Origin: Antitrichia curtipendula
Taxonomy: Eukaryota > Streptophyta > Bryopsida > Hypnales > Leucodontaceae
Length of the DNA: 64,000 nt
Reading direction: 5' to 3'
NCBI GenBank assembly: GCA_951230915.1
Contig: OX579637.1
Location: 22,940,001-23,004,000 of the forward strand
The notes under the pieces: model-generated
What the model was told of the DNA's origin: nothing
Seen by the model: the letters and a program-made list of their open reading frames with translations, nothing else
Databases searched by the model: none
Translations under genes and position numbers: made by a program
Shown: in pieces, positions 24,501 through 34,590 of the stretch
How the letters are laid out: the number at the start of each line of letters is the position of its first letter
Numbering within the stretch: position 1 is the first letter of the stretch

Positions 24501-24970
24501 CCGGATAATTATGTATCTGTTGTTGTAGTGGAGAGGAGAGACCCGATTCTGCGTGACCTGCTTCTTGGATAGGCCATCCGGAAAGTTGTGAGGAGACAGA
24601 AATCTACTTCGTCGCAACACTTAGATCTGTTGAGTGTCTTGGGTTGTTTTTAGAGTACGTGATTTATAAGTGGTGGAGTCCCTGCCCCTTTAAAGAACAA
24701 AAGCGGACCCCTTGAAGGTGAATCAGGGGTATAACAAACCGAAGAGTGATTAAGTTCGGATTCTGGAAGTGGACGGATACGGGTCGAATCCGGAAAGAAG
24801 TGAGTTCCGGAAGAGGGGAAAAGGGTTTTGAGTTCCCTTGGGGTGTTTTTGAAATAATCCGAATAATCCAAACTTATAACAACATAGTAGAGTCTCCTGG
24901 GACGATATTCCGTGTCATCTAACCACAATTGTGTGTTAAAGGTGCTTATACCTAGATTATAATTACGACA
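21517..24970 (+). mobile_element. E-element copy 1, near full length
   Basis: Starts TGTCACAACACGGAAA and ends ATTACGACA, matching the ends of copy 3. Flanks ACCTT (left) and TCCTT (right) look like a 5-bp target duplication with one change. Length is 3454 bp. The word TTCCGGA recurs through both non-coding ends. I see no long terminal repeat, reverse transcriptase, integrase or known transposase. It interrupts the region between exons of the plus-strand unknown gene. Confidence 0.75.
21962..23900 (+). pseudogene. E-element protein, frameshifted copy
   Basis: ATG at 21962 in all-copy context (MAESSAPRSAK); the end is TAG at 23898-23900 after SSKKKKVGFR. About 645 codons with several frameshifts (near 22085, 22397, 22683, 23189). 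The N-terminal 240 residues look globular (YKLTVRGQPKGW, WAEVYLFRKF, DKYATGKFR, SPISPYLFHIY-like). Next come a basic/acidic linker (KKPRRKSTDP), a coiled coil (EIRRRPNPEVIRQKDEQ onward) and a hydrophilic tail (ESATEMDEEEDS). It is reminiscent of gag-like or plant-transposon accessory proteins, but I do not recognise the family. The C-terminal third is best preserved in this copy. Confidence 0.65.
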
Positions 24971-25205
24971 TCCTTCATACCCTCTCTTGATAGTATTTGA
25001 TTTCTGTATATCAATAGTAAAGGTTTGTGGTCTTAGCAAGAAATGGCGAATTTGCAGAGTTGGTTGGTCCCATTGGAGGAAAATGTATTGGAAAATGAGA
25101 GATAAAGAGTTGCATGTTGAGGGAGAGAGTGGCTTGGCATTCTTGTAGAAGTCTTCTTCTTTGAAATCAAACCTAGTAATGGAGTGATTTTTTGGTTGTA
25201 TGCAG

Positions 25206-28200
25206 ACAATGTACAAAGAAGATGATGCATTCATGAGACAGGTTGAGCTAGGTGAAGGGGGTGCAGAGAAGTTAACCATGCCTAATAAGGACCAAATTGC
25301 ACTTGCATCTACTGTGAGTTTGTGGTGTTATTTTTTTTACACTGGATAAGCTCATTCTGGTTTGAATTAGACAGTGGTTTTTAAATTGATTCTAGTTGAC
25401 AATATGACATGGAGAAAAAGCCTTAGGGTGAGCAAATTGATTGCATCCAATGTGTTATCAAAATGGAATTTTTTTAATATTTTGCTTTTTTAATGTTTTG
25501 TATAGGGACAGTAGGATATGGGAGCTATATCATTTGATGGAGAATTAATTGGAGCTCATTCCACTCAACAAGTCAATCTTAGAATCAGTAATGACAAAAA
25601 TACAAAAGATGCAGAGCTTGGACAGGCTAATCAACAGGTCCCATGTTCCAATCCTGCCTCAAATTCATAAGAGGAACCTGACTTTAGACACTATAAGGTG
25701 TAATATATTTGCTTGGTGTGATTGAGACCAATTCAAATTATAATGTGTTGTAAACCTCAAAATCAAGGGACCTCTTGTTCAAAATAATTTATGAGTTTTT
25801 AGTTGGGGCTAGTAAATTGTGGATGCGTTGGATGCCTTCCTAAAAGTTAGATAAATCATCTTTTGACCCTCTTTGGACCACAGTAGCCTAATTTTCATAA
25901 GATGAGTGATCCTTGTCTCCTACTAGGTCATCAAAACTCTTATGAATACTCTAGAATCTAAATCTACTCTCCCCTAAATTTTGATAAAAATGATAGTATA
26001 TTATTAGCTCATTATTTTATGATAACAATTTCCGGAAATTAATTAAGTGAGTGTATTTATTAAGGTAAGTAAAGTTTCCATCCACATTTAATTTGACTAA
26101 TTCAGTTATGTAGGAACCTGCAAAATTAAACTATAATTTGGAATCAACACAAACTCATAAAATGCTTTTTAAGTATAAGATATAATAAAATTATAATTAA
26201 ATAGATCAGTGATTCCATACCAGCTTGCCAAATTAGCTACAATGCATTTTTGCCTTAAAAAAATCAATGTATTTTTTTTTGTGCAAATCTCACCAACAAT
26301 CATGACACTAGGAGCCAATTAAAACCATAGTAATAGGTCTTGGGGCCCTTCTCGAACCACAGGAGCTCAAATGCTTTTTTGGAATCCGAGGAGGCTTGGG
26401 ACTTAGGACCCTCTTCAGACCACAAGAGGCTCTTTAGATCATAGAAGCCTCCTCGGATTTCGAGAAGCCTGGGGACATTCAGAGCCTCCTCGGACCATAG
26501 GAGGTTGTTAATGTCTGGGGTTAGAGAATCTTATTTTAGTTAAGAGTGGTTGAGTGCTTCCCGAAATCGAGGAGCGGTCCATCCGAACTCATAAATTACC
26601 TACGTTCTGGCACATAAGGTTGATTTTATCTTTATTTGCACATAGAGTGTAAGTATATTCCAAATTTTATCAATTCTACTACGAAAAAGGAAATTTTGAA
26701 GCTCAAAGTTCCATTCATTAGTGCTCTTTGAAGTCAAAGAGGAATTCAGGCCTATTTCCAAGAACTAAATAGAATGCTTATCTTATTAAAGGTTTTATTC
26801 TACATTTTTTAGGGTGTCACTTTAGATTGTGCCTTCTTCAAATTGAATGTAGTATGATTTGACCCTCCATGATTTCAAGAAGGGTTGTTGGGTGTCTAGA
26901 TTTTTTATTAGAATGCAAATGTTGGTGAATTTGAGATCTAGTCTCATTGTCTTTGTTCTACATTTTTTTGGGTGTCTCTTTAGATTGTGCCTTCTTCAAA
27001 TTGAATGTGGTATGACTTGACCCTCCTTGATTTCAAGGAGGGTTATTGGGGTGTCTAGATCTTCTTTTAGATTGCTAGAATTTATTCATATTGTAGTATG
27101 TGTCATCATTTGTGTTCTAAAAATGTGTTGGTTCTAAGTTGATGGTGACATGTTCAAATAGTAATTTCTATGTTAAAGAGGGCTAGAGTCTCATTCACAT
27201 GTTATATGTTGTTACATAATTCAAGTTAGCTTTGCTTTTACATACTAAATGTTGGGGCATGCATAACTTAGTTGATAATTTTGTTTGCAAATGTTCAGGA
27301 GATGCCTTTGTTGACATGTGAAGAGACCAAATATGTTTTTTGGATGAAGGAGAAACTTGACTCAAACTCAATCATACGGGACTTGCAATTTAAGCCACAT
27401 GAGTCTTGTCGTTTCAAAATTTCTTGGTGCCGTATGATATCACTTCCTATGGTGAGGCTGGTTCTCCAAACGGATATAGTTCGGCTTCAATCAAAATTTG
27501 TACATGGATATCAAGAAGTGATAGAGTAATGTATGTGTCAATTATTAATAATAAGGGGCTTATCCAAAGGGTTACTGAGGAGATTTCTAGTGGATGGGAT
27601 GCTCACTGTATTGGAGAGAATGCACTTTTTGAAGAGTAGTTGCAATGCCATGAGGACCGGTCTTCCCTATCTGGTTTTATGTTTTTTGTTTGGGATGGTA
27701 ACCACTGCCATATGGCATGGACCGCTTATATCAGCAATATGCATTCTACTGAACGAGCTTGGCATATTAGCGTGGATTCTATTTTGCTTGAGATCAAAGG
27801 CTCCACAAGAATTTTGATGAATGCTATGAATGACATCAATAGGTAAAATCCATTGCCCCATTTTTGGTGTTGTGTTTTAATATCTTCTGTATATTATTGT
27901 GACATTCTATAAAATGTTAAATTCTAGTTTTGGTGGTCAAGACTAAACTGGCACCCAGTTTCAAATAGATGTACTGAGAACGTACATGTAAAAACCAATG
28001 TTGTTCACCGGCTTCATTGAGTGAACACATACAGATCATTGAAGTTGGAAGATTTCAAAAACCTTCTCATTGAAGAAGAATACCAAGCTTGTCAAGCGAG
28101 GATTAAACCTTATCCATGGTATCCACTTACCTCTGGCGTCTTCATCAAGTACTTATATCGGGTAAGACAATTATTCATCAATACTTGATTTCTACTAGAC

Positions 28201-29134
28201 ATACAATAAGAATACATTCATTTTGATTTCTTTATTTTAATCTTTGCAGCAAAAAGTTTCAATTGCAACAGATGAGGTTGTTGGCTTATACAAGGAGCGA
28301 ACTCCTAAAGAAGATCAAAATGCTAGATCTTTGCATGACGCTATGAAAGCGGCAGCAAATGCAAAAGTAAAGTCTCTTCGGTCTGAGTTTGACAAGTTGA
28401 GTGCAGTAGGGAACCCCAAGCATGAGACACGGTGGTTGGAAGAGGTAAACTTCTTATTTTCCTTTAGTTCTTCTTAATAACAAGTGGGGGGAGGATGAAG
28501 TTGAAGAACATGTTTGTCATTATGTGTTCAGTTTATAGATTCATTATTTTTCTATCTATTTTTCCAGATTAACATTCATTGGAACAAACATGAACGTCCA
28601 GACATGACTCTGGATAAGCTCCAACATCTGGCTGCAACAATTGTCTCATCTATTTACAAGAGTTGTTGGCTTTCATGGTGGAATCCGCGCGATCTGAATC
28701 GAGCGGCTCTTTGATTTTCAGTTCCTGTGGCGACCAAAGAGAAGCTAAAAAATTGGTTATCCAAAGCTTGTTTTTAGGCTGAAGTAACTAAATAATTCAA
28801 TTTTTGCTTTACAATATATGGCTTCAAGGCAATTTGAAATTTTTTACATGATTATCAAATTCTATGATCTTCTAATATCCTAGTTTTATGTCAAACTAGT
28901 ACTTACGCTCAAAAATCTTGTAGTTAGAAGAAGCTGCTACAACATGGTTCAACAAAACGGTAGCTTCAGAGCGCATTAGTATCAAATGGGATGCTAATGA
29001 TTCTTTTGATCGCATTGGGGACTACATTGAGCATTTCAGAATCATTCTATAGGATCATGCCTTCAATGTTTTCTTTGGCAAGAAATCCAAATTTTCACGT
29101 ACTCTTCCATTCATTGGACAAGAAGGGATGGAGC
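25206..29134 (+). pseudogene. Unknown multi-exon plant gene, ended by a hAT-R insertion
   Basis: Plus-strand exons with consensus splice sites: 25206-25313 (donor GTGAGT); about 25506-25640; 27299-27842 (acceptor TTCAG, donor GTAAAA); about 27935-28158 (donor GTAAGA); 28249-28445 (acceptor TTTGCAG, donor GTAAAC); 28569 to about 28790 (acceptor TTCCAG); and about 28924-29134. Encoded text includes VPYDITSYGEAGSPNGYSSA, FFVWDGNHCHMAWTAYIS (compare DGNHR of ParB-like folds, weak), MKAAANAKVKSLRSEFDKLS and RIGDYIEHFRIIL. Stops and a frameshift (near 27415) show decay. The last exon is cut at 29134 by the terminus of hAT-R copy II. The function is not recognised. Confidence 0.5.
26803..27069. repeat. 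Direct duplication of about 110 bp with hairpin, in an intron
   Basis: Units at about 26803-26912 and 26957-27069 share GATTGTGCCTTCTTCAAATT and a terminal hairpin (CCCTCC-TGATTTCAAG-AGGG type at 26863-26884 and 27021-27042). This is the same arrangement of duplication plus CTTGA-N-TCAAG hairpin as at 11747-12018. Confidence 0.7.
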
Positions 29135-29561
29135 CAAGGTTGACGAATTAGACATCCGGGAGCAAATCACGTCCAAAAATCGGACGTCCGGACGTCCGGA
29201 CGTAGCGGATGTAGAGGTCACCATCCGTCGGACGGCAACCACCGGACAAGTGGACGGGTAGCCGGCCAACCAGCGAACAGGCCAGTAGAGCAACGGAACG
29301 GAGGGCCGACGAGGGATTTGACTCGGACAATCCAGTCGCCTGATCAGGCGGACAATAGATTTGTCCGATCAATTAGACGAACGAGTCCGCTTTGGGAGGT
29401 TGCAGACGGGTATAAAGGCAGACGGCCCCTCCGTTCTTCCTCACTTCTCTCCTTTAGAGGTTAAACCCGTGTCGGAAGTGCAACTGTTGCTTCATTGTAC
29501 TAGTTGCTCCTATATGGGTGGAAAGTGAGGTCAATTATTTTGATATCACTTGTCGTCAGTC
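29135..29561 (+). promoter_or_regulatory. hAT-R 5' terminus, CGGAC tract and TATA box of ORF1
   Basis: The terminal sequence is followed by GGACGTCCGGACGTCCGG and many CGGAC/GTCCG words to about 29400, then GGGTATAAAGGC (TATAAA at 29411-29416), 151 bp before the ORF1 ATG. Copy IV has the same GGGTATAAAGG about 155 bp before its ATG. The conserved spacing supports a real core promoter. That CGGAC words bind transposase is inference from other DNA transposons with subterminal arrays. Confidence 0.65.
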
Positions 29562-32500
29562 ATGACAACAGAAGGTACGAGCAAGGGTACTATAGCGACG
29601 ACTTCAAGAGGTGGCAATCCCGGGAAGACAAAATCAAAGGTGGCTTCCCACGAGCTTCACTAGGACATTTTAGATGATCCAAATATCAAGGCGGAGAGCG
29701 AATGGGAGAAGGAGGAAGAAAATTATTGAACCTCCAAAATGTGCAAAAAAAATGTGAAAATGTACCACATTGACAAGTTGTGGCCTCGTGAGGTCCACAT
29801 TATTCACATACGAGGTTTCTGTTGCAAGCCATCGAATTGCAAGGATGGACATTTTGTTCATCGATCACTTGAGGTTTGGCGGGCCCTCTTCGGGGACAAA
29901 TCAATGAGTAAGGGATACATAAACTACAACGTGGCCTCTATGGTGTATGCTGAGCTCATATTGGCTCGGAAGGTGGACTGGAGCACATTTCCAACGACAA
30001 ATGCGGCTCCACTTTTGCTTAGAGAAGGGTAAAAAGATATTGTTGATTTGTATGATCCAAAGGCAAGTCCAAGTGAGGCACAAAAATCACAGAAGCGGCA
30101 AAAAGATGGTATAATGCAGTATAAAAAAGAGATCATGGAGGGGAGAAATATTGGAGCACATTTGGATTCTACGAAGATTCCAACTACAATATCAAATGCC
30201 GCGGTGGAAGGTGTTGACGGAGAGGTGTTTTTAACTCCTTGGACAAATTTGATATGCACACCCAATTTTACATCCGTGGGTGAACAAAGTGGTGCTCCAA
30301 GCATGTGGCCCATTTTTGAAGAACCAGTGGTCCCGTCTGCACCACAAAAATGTTGAGAAGAAGTTGCTCCCGAACAAATGGCAAGGGCCATTGTATCAAT
30401 TGATCATCTCATAGAGAGTAATGGTATGGACTTTATGAAACAAGTACCTTGCAATCAAGACTTGTTAACCTCACCGAGCTCCGTATTGAGCGTAAGAGTT
30501 GAAGGGCAAATGTCGCCAAAAAATGAAAAGCAACTCAATGGCATGGCGCAAAATGTGTCCATTGTTGACAACCCATTGGATAAGAGCTATCTACATTTGT
30601 CAACTCAAAATACGGCACAAATGGAGGATCTTTGTCATTTGCCAATGGCGAGCGAATTGGAAAGCTTATTGGAAGCTTCTTTTTTGTTTAGGGCACATCA
30701 ACAAGACATCTCTCTTCAACCAGACCAAGTAATCAAGACAAACGAGGCCTGCCCTAGTAACCCCGCAAATGAGGCGGGCTTCAGTGAAACCGCAAACGAG
30801 GCCGGCCCAAGTAATCTCTTCGCCAAATACAGTGATAAATGACCTAATTTTGTGTATACCGCGAAGAGATTGTAGATTATAGCTAAATTTGCAACTAGCA
30901 TTGCCCCCAAATTTATGGAAGTTGTTGAGGAATTCACCAAATCCGGGCTTGATTTGGTGTTTGGTGCTATGTCTTTTTTGGATTTCACCACGTCTTTGAA
31001 ACAATTATTGGAGGAGCGGGTTGAGAACTATCACAAGCTGCACATCTTGACTCAAGAGAATGAAAAATACGAGGCCTTGAAGGTAGAGCACGAGCAATTG
31101 GAGGTGGAGAACGAGCAATTGAAGGTGGAGAACGAGCAATTGAAGGGTGCATTAAGGAGAGTTGAGAATGCCCAGAACCTCTGATATGACACTCTAGTTG
31201 CTCAAAGGGAATTTATCGAGAAATTGGAGTACAATATTGTAGTGCTCAAGCAAAAGAATTTTAAGGATGGGGGATGTATTCTTCCAAAGATCAGCGGAGC
31301 CATGCGTATAGAAGCGGTTGAAGAAAACAACCAAAAGGAAGTAATATCTGAAACCGCCATGGATAATCCTCCTCCCACATTCCAAGACGCGTCCATGCAA
31401 ACGAAAGGCCGCGAGTTCTAAGAGGTGAAGCATGAATTATAGTTGGTAATTCAACAAAACGTCTATTTGGAGGCAGAGTATCAGAAAATGATGCGAGTAG
31501 TGGAGCTAGATAAATGCTTGTCATAGAGCAGTTTCGACACTCGTTGGTTGACATGGGTTCAAAAACTACAAGACAAACCATCTGTAATAACCCGAGTAAT
31601 GAAAGGGCTTTTCAAATTAGCCATGAAGTCGAAGGAACAATGTGATGCCATTTCCTCCAACCTCCTATCTATTAGAATGATGTTTGAGGTACATCATAGG
31701 AATTCAATTGACGTCACATATTGGGAGGACATGGATGCAATGTTTGAGTGATTGAATGACACGTAGAGGATTGCGTCAAAGTCCATCAATTGGACCTTGG
31801 AAGTAGAAGAAGATTAGGCCCCTTACAACACACATTCAGCACACATCAAAGAGGTGGACAAGATAATAGTGCATGGTGAAAGTTCAAATAAGGAACTACT
31901 GGAGGATAAATGAAGCATTTGTCTAGTTCATATTGGGACCGAGGGTGCCTTAATCATGGGCCAATATCGCCACACTTTCTATATCACGTGTATGGTGAAA
32001 TCATCCCTCGTTCGCTCAATTTGCCCTGAGTGTCGTTCTCCTTTGAGCCCTAGGTTTTACAAAATGGTTGGGCACAAGGAGAGCATGCCCCCTAGCTATG
32101 AACACAATCGATGGACCCTTCCACTTGATCGAAAGCCATTTCTATTCCAAAATTACATTCATTGGGGGCGACCTCTAATTTGGAATGCGCAAAAACTCAT
32201 GCATGATGTTTGTCAAAACTACAATGACAAATTGGATGACTTTGATTGGATGACGCGCAATAGAGAGGTGGAGTTGCGGGCCATGGGTATTGAAGACTTG
32301 GAGGCTTGAGAATTGTTTTGTCGTAGCATGGGGGGGCATTGGAGCATCTCACATCAAAAGTTCTTCTGATTTCCTGAAAAAGAAGTGCGGAAAAGAGAAG
32401 ATAGAGTCTAGATAGAAGTGCAACCATCCCAAGAGTTCAATGAGCAGTACGGGGCATACAATCACAGCTTAATAGGGAGGGCCCTCTTTTTATCAAAATT

Positions 32501-32966
32501 GGAAGAAGCTGCGCAAGTTTGTGTTGCTTTTAATGTAGATGGGCAATCAAGCACAGAACATGCACTCGTGGAGGTGGCAAGTGCATTTGATAAGAGGATC
32601 ACCGACATTATAACAACGTACAGGACTTTTCTACATGGCACAGGGCAAGTGATCTGGTTGGCCCCTCGAGATGATGATAAAGCGGTAAATGCTATGATAG
32701 AAAAGATATATTTGACTTTGAGAGCATTAAAGGCAGAGAAAGTAGATTTGTCTCCCATGAGGAAAAATAAACGGAAGATTGAAGACGAAGATGACTACTC
32801 TCCAGAAACCAAATGACAATTCATCGCCGTGGACATAGAAGTCCAATCAAGAGGGGGCACAAGCTCCGGGTCGGGTGGTCCTCAAACTCATAGAGCAAGT
32901 CGAAGACTTAAGGAACAAGAGGGTGCCTCTCATATTTCCGCAAATGGTAGCAATGATGCAATATAG
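29562..32966 (+). pseudogene. ORF1: coiled-coil RING-H2 protein of hAT-R, many nonsense codons, no frameshift
   Basis: One frame from ATG 29562 to TAG 32964-32966 (1134 codons) with about 18 internal stops and no shift. Order: N-terminal Cys/His domain (KMCKKNVKM, CKDGHFVH, SMSKGYINYN; about 29735-29960); hydrophilic region; coiled coil (EQLEVENEQLKVENEQLKG, about 31080-31160); RING finger (31911-32033); then HDVCQNYNDKLDDFDW and a C-terminal domain (EFNEQYGAYNHSLIGRAL, DKRITDIITTYRTF) with a basic tail (KNKRKIED). RING-H2 proteins are usually E3 ubiquitin ligases. Here the first zinc Cys codon is TGA and a later Cys is Tyr (QYRH), so this copy is inactive. I see no polymerase or nuclease motif. 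Confidence 0.75.
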
Positions 32967-33819
32967 TGTTTGTATTAGGGCGTTAACCAATGAAAATTGT
33001 TTTGTACTTATTTGAATCTCATGAGGATTCAATATTAGTAATGCACAACACTCATAGTATGTCACAAGTTGCTTTTAATTAATATATAAATATTTATGCA
33101 ATACAAATATGTTTGGATTTGTTTTTTCATCATGGTAAATTTTGCCTTATTTATTTGTCAAATATGTTTCTTTTGCGTACCTATTGTAGAAGATCATACC
33201 TATTGTACATTTGTACAAGATCATTTTATGTTATTGTTAAGTTACTTTTTATAACCCCGTGCCTACAAATCACCTCTTTTCATTTGCACATATATTTCTA
33301 TTCGCGTAATCCACTTGTCCGCCTATCTGCATACTTCAAATATTTTACTAAAATTGTAAAAACCGCCTGTCCGCCTATTCGGTTTTCAGTTGGCCCGTCG
33401 ACCCTTCCGCTTGTCCACCCGTCCGCTTTTCCGTTGTATTGTCCGCTTGTCTGCTGTTTTGACGGAATAGATTCTTGTCCGCCGTCCGCTGTTCCGATGG
33501 CCCAGCTGCCTGCCCGCCATCAGTCCGACCATTATAGGAGGATTTTTTTTTTTCCCACATGCAACGGTCATCAATAGATGAAGACTATTAGAGTTCTGAA
33601 ATTGACATTTACAAGCACTCCCAAGAAACTGAACGTTAAGATTTCCGAGGGCTAGGAGCTGCAATTTTTTGTGTCCCTTGCTTGGTAATGCATAGTTTAG
33701 TGGAAAGGGGGGCCTTGTCTTCTAAGGCTTTGTGCATAAACATTTGAACGATTTTATCCAACTTTTATTATTACGTTCTCAATTTTTGATTCCAATATAA
33801 AGAGCCTAAAATAGCCACC
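32967..33819 (+). other. ORF1-ORF2 intergenic region with CGGAC tract and ORF2 leader
   Basis: AT-rich 3' flank to about 33364, a CGGAC/GTCCG-rich tract at about 33365-33535, then a leader conserved in copies I and IV (ACATTTACAAGCACTCC-AAGAAACTGAA, AGAGCCTAAAATAGCCAC). The order and spacing match copies I and IV. Confidence 0.65.
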
Positions 33820-33898
33820 AGGAGCAAGGATTGGTCTTCTTGGTACGAAACCCTATCAAATGGAAAACTATACTGCACCGCTTGCAACTTGGTATTTG
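33820..33898 (+). pseudogene. ORF2 (hAT transposase) first 26 codons, start lost, cut by C unit
   Basis: SKDWSSWYETLSNGKLYCTA-like BED-finger start, homologous to 2670-2592 of copy I. The ATG is changed to AGG. The reading frame is broken at GGTATTTG (33891-33898) by the C-unit end CAGGGTTGACA. The remainder of this ORF2 is not found nearby. Confidence 0.75.
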
Positions 33899-33903
33899 CA
33901 GGG

Positions 33904-34590
33904 TTGACAGGACGTCCAGACGTCCGTTTAGACGTTCGGCAGACGTGGGTGCTGACCCCCGGACGTCTTTTGACATCCCTGGACGGGCCATCCGACCGTC
34001 CAGCCGTCCATGCGGTAGGGCCATCCACGCGGTCGGGACATCGACGCGGACGGCCCGACGGTCGAATAGGGTGTCGAGGGGCTCGCGGACATTCCGACAG
34101 ACGGGATCCCGCGGACGGGCCCTCGTGCGAACAGGGCGTCGGGCTCGCGGACGGAATCGCGCGGATGCGATTGTGTAGAAGGACCTTGTGGACGAGATCG
34201 TGCGAACAGGGCGTCCGCGCGATCTCGTCCGCACGATCTGCCCGTCCGATTCTGGGGCGTCCGATTCGCACGTCCGCGTCCGCATTGCTTGGTCCTCCTT
34301 CAGACGCCATAAATAGCGCGGCGGACGGCTCATTCTTCACAATCGTTTCTATTGCGGAGTGCGTGATCCAGTGCCTGTGTGTGGCTCTGCGTGCCCCTTT
34401 CGTTTTGGTGCGTAAACGATTGTGATCGGATATTGAATTGCACCAAATTATTTTGGTGATTACTTGGTTTTGAAGGCCTTGTTAACAACTTCATCCCGTT
34501 TCATTGGCAAGTGTCAAACATTTTGTTCAATTGTTCTAAAAATTCATGTGAACTTCGTCATCAAATCATTTCATTTTAATCAAGGTTATC
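33904..34590 (+). promoter_or_regulatory. CGGAC tract and TATA box of the C-unit ORF
   Basis: Dense GACGTCC/CGGACG/GTCCGC words at about 33904-34290, followed by CATAAATAGCGCGGCGG (TATA-like ATAAATA at 34309-34315) and a 270-bp leader to the ATG at 34591. The arrangement parallels hAT-R ORF1: terminus, CGGAC tract, TATA, long leader. Confidence 0.55.

Larger units (their letters stand above)
29135..33898 (+). mobile_element. hAT-R copy II: 5' terminus to start of ORF2
   Basis: The 5' end CAAGGTTGACGAATTAGA corresponds to CAGGGTTGACAAATTAGA at the end of copy IV. After the terminus come a CGGAC tract, TATA box, ORF1, AT-rich flank, second CGGAC tract and the first 26 codons of ORF2. The C unit, whose own end is CAGGGTTGACA, then interrupts it at 33899. 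The left flank is GATGGAGC; the matching 8-bp duplication would lie beyond the missing 3' part. It is inserted into an exon of the unknown gene. Confidence 0.8.

Noticed and set aside
21517..24970. E-element as a complete LTR retrotransposon
   Set aside because: The two ends share only TGTC/GACA. I found no repeated several-hundred-base terminal sequence, primer-binding site, reverse transcriptase or integrase.
31194..31433. Antisense 79-codon frame, near identical at 44730 and 60765
   Set aside because: It lies antisense to ORF1 in recently copied DNA and has no features of its own. It is explained by ORF1 homology.
29562..32966. Stops in ORF1 as recoding or RNA editing sites
   Set aside because: Shared stops and CGA/CAA counterparts tempt this reading, but U-to-C editing is known for organelle transcripts. 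Deamination of methylated nuclear repeats is simpler, and zinc ligands are also lost.
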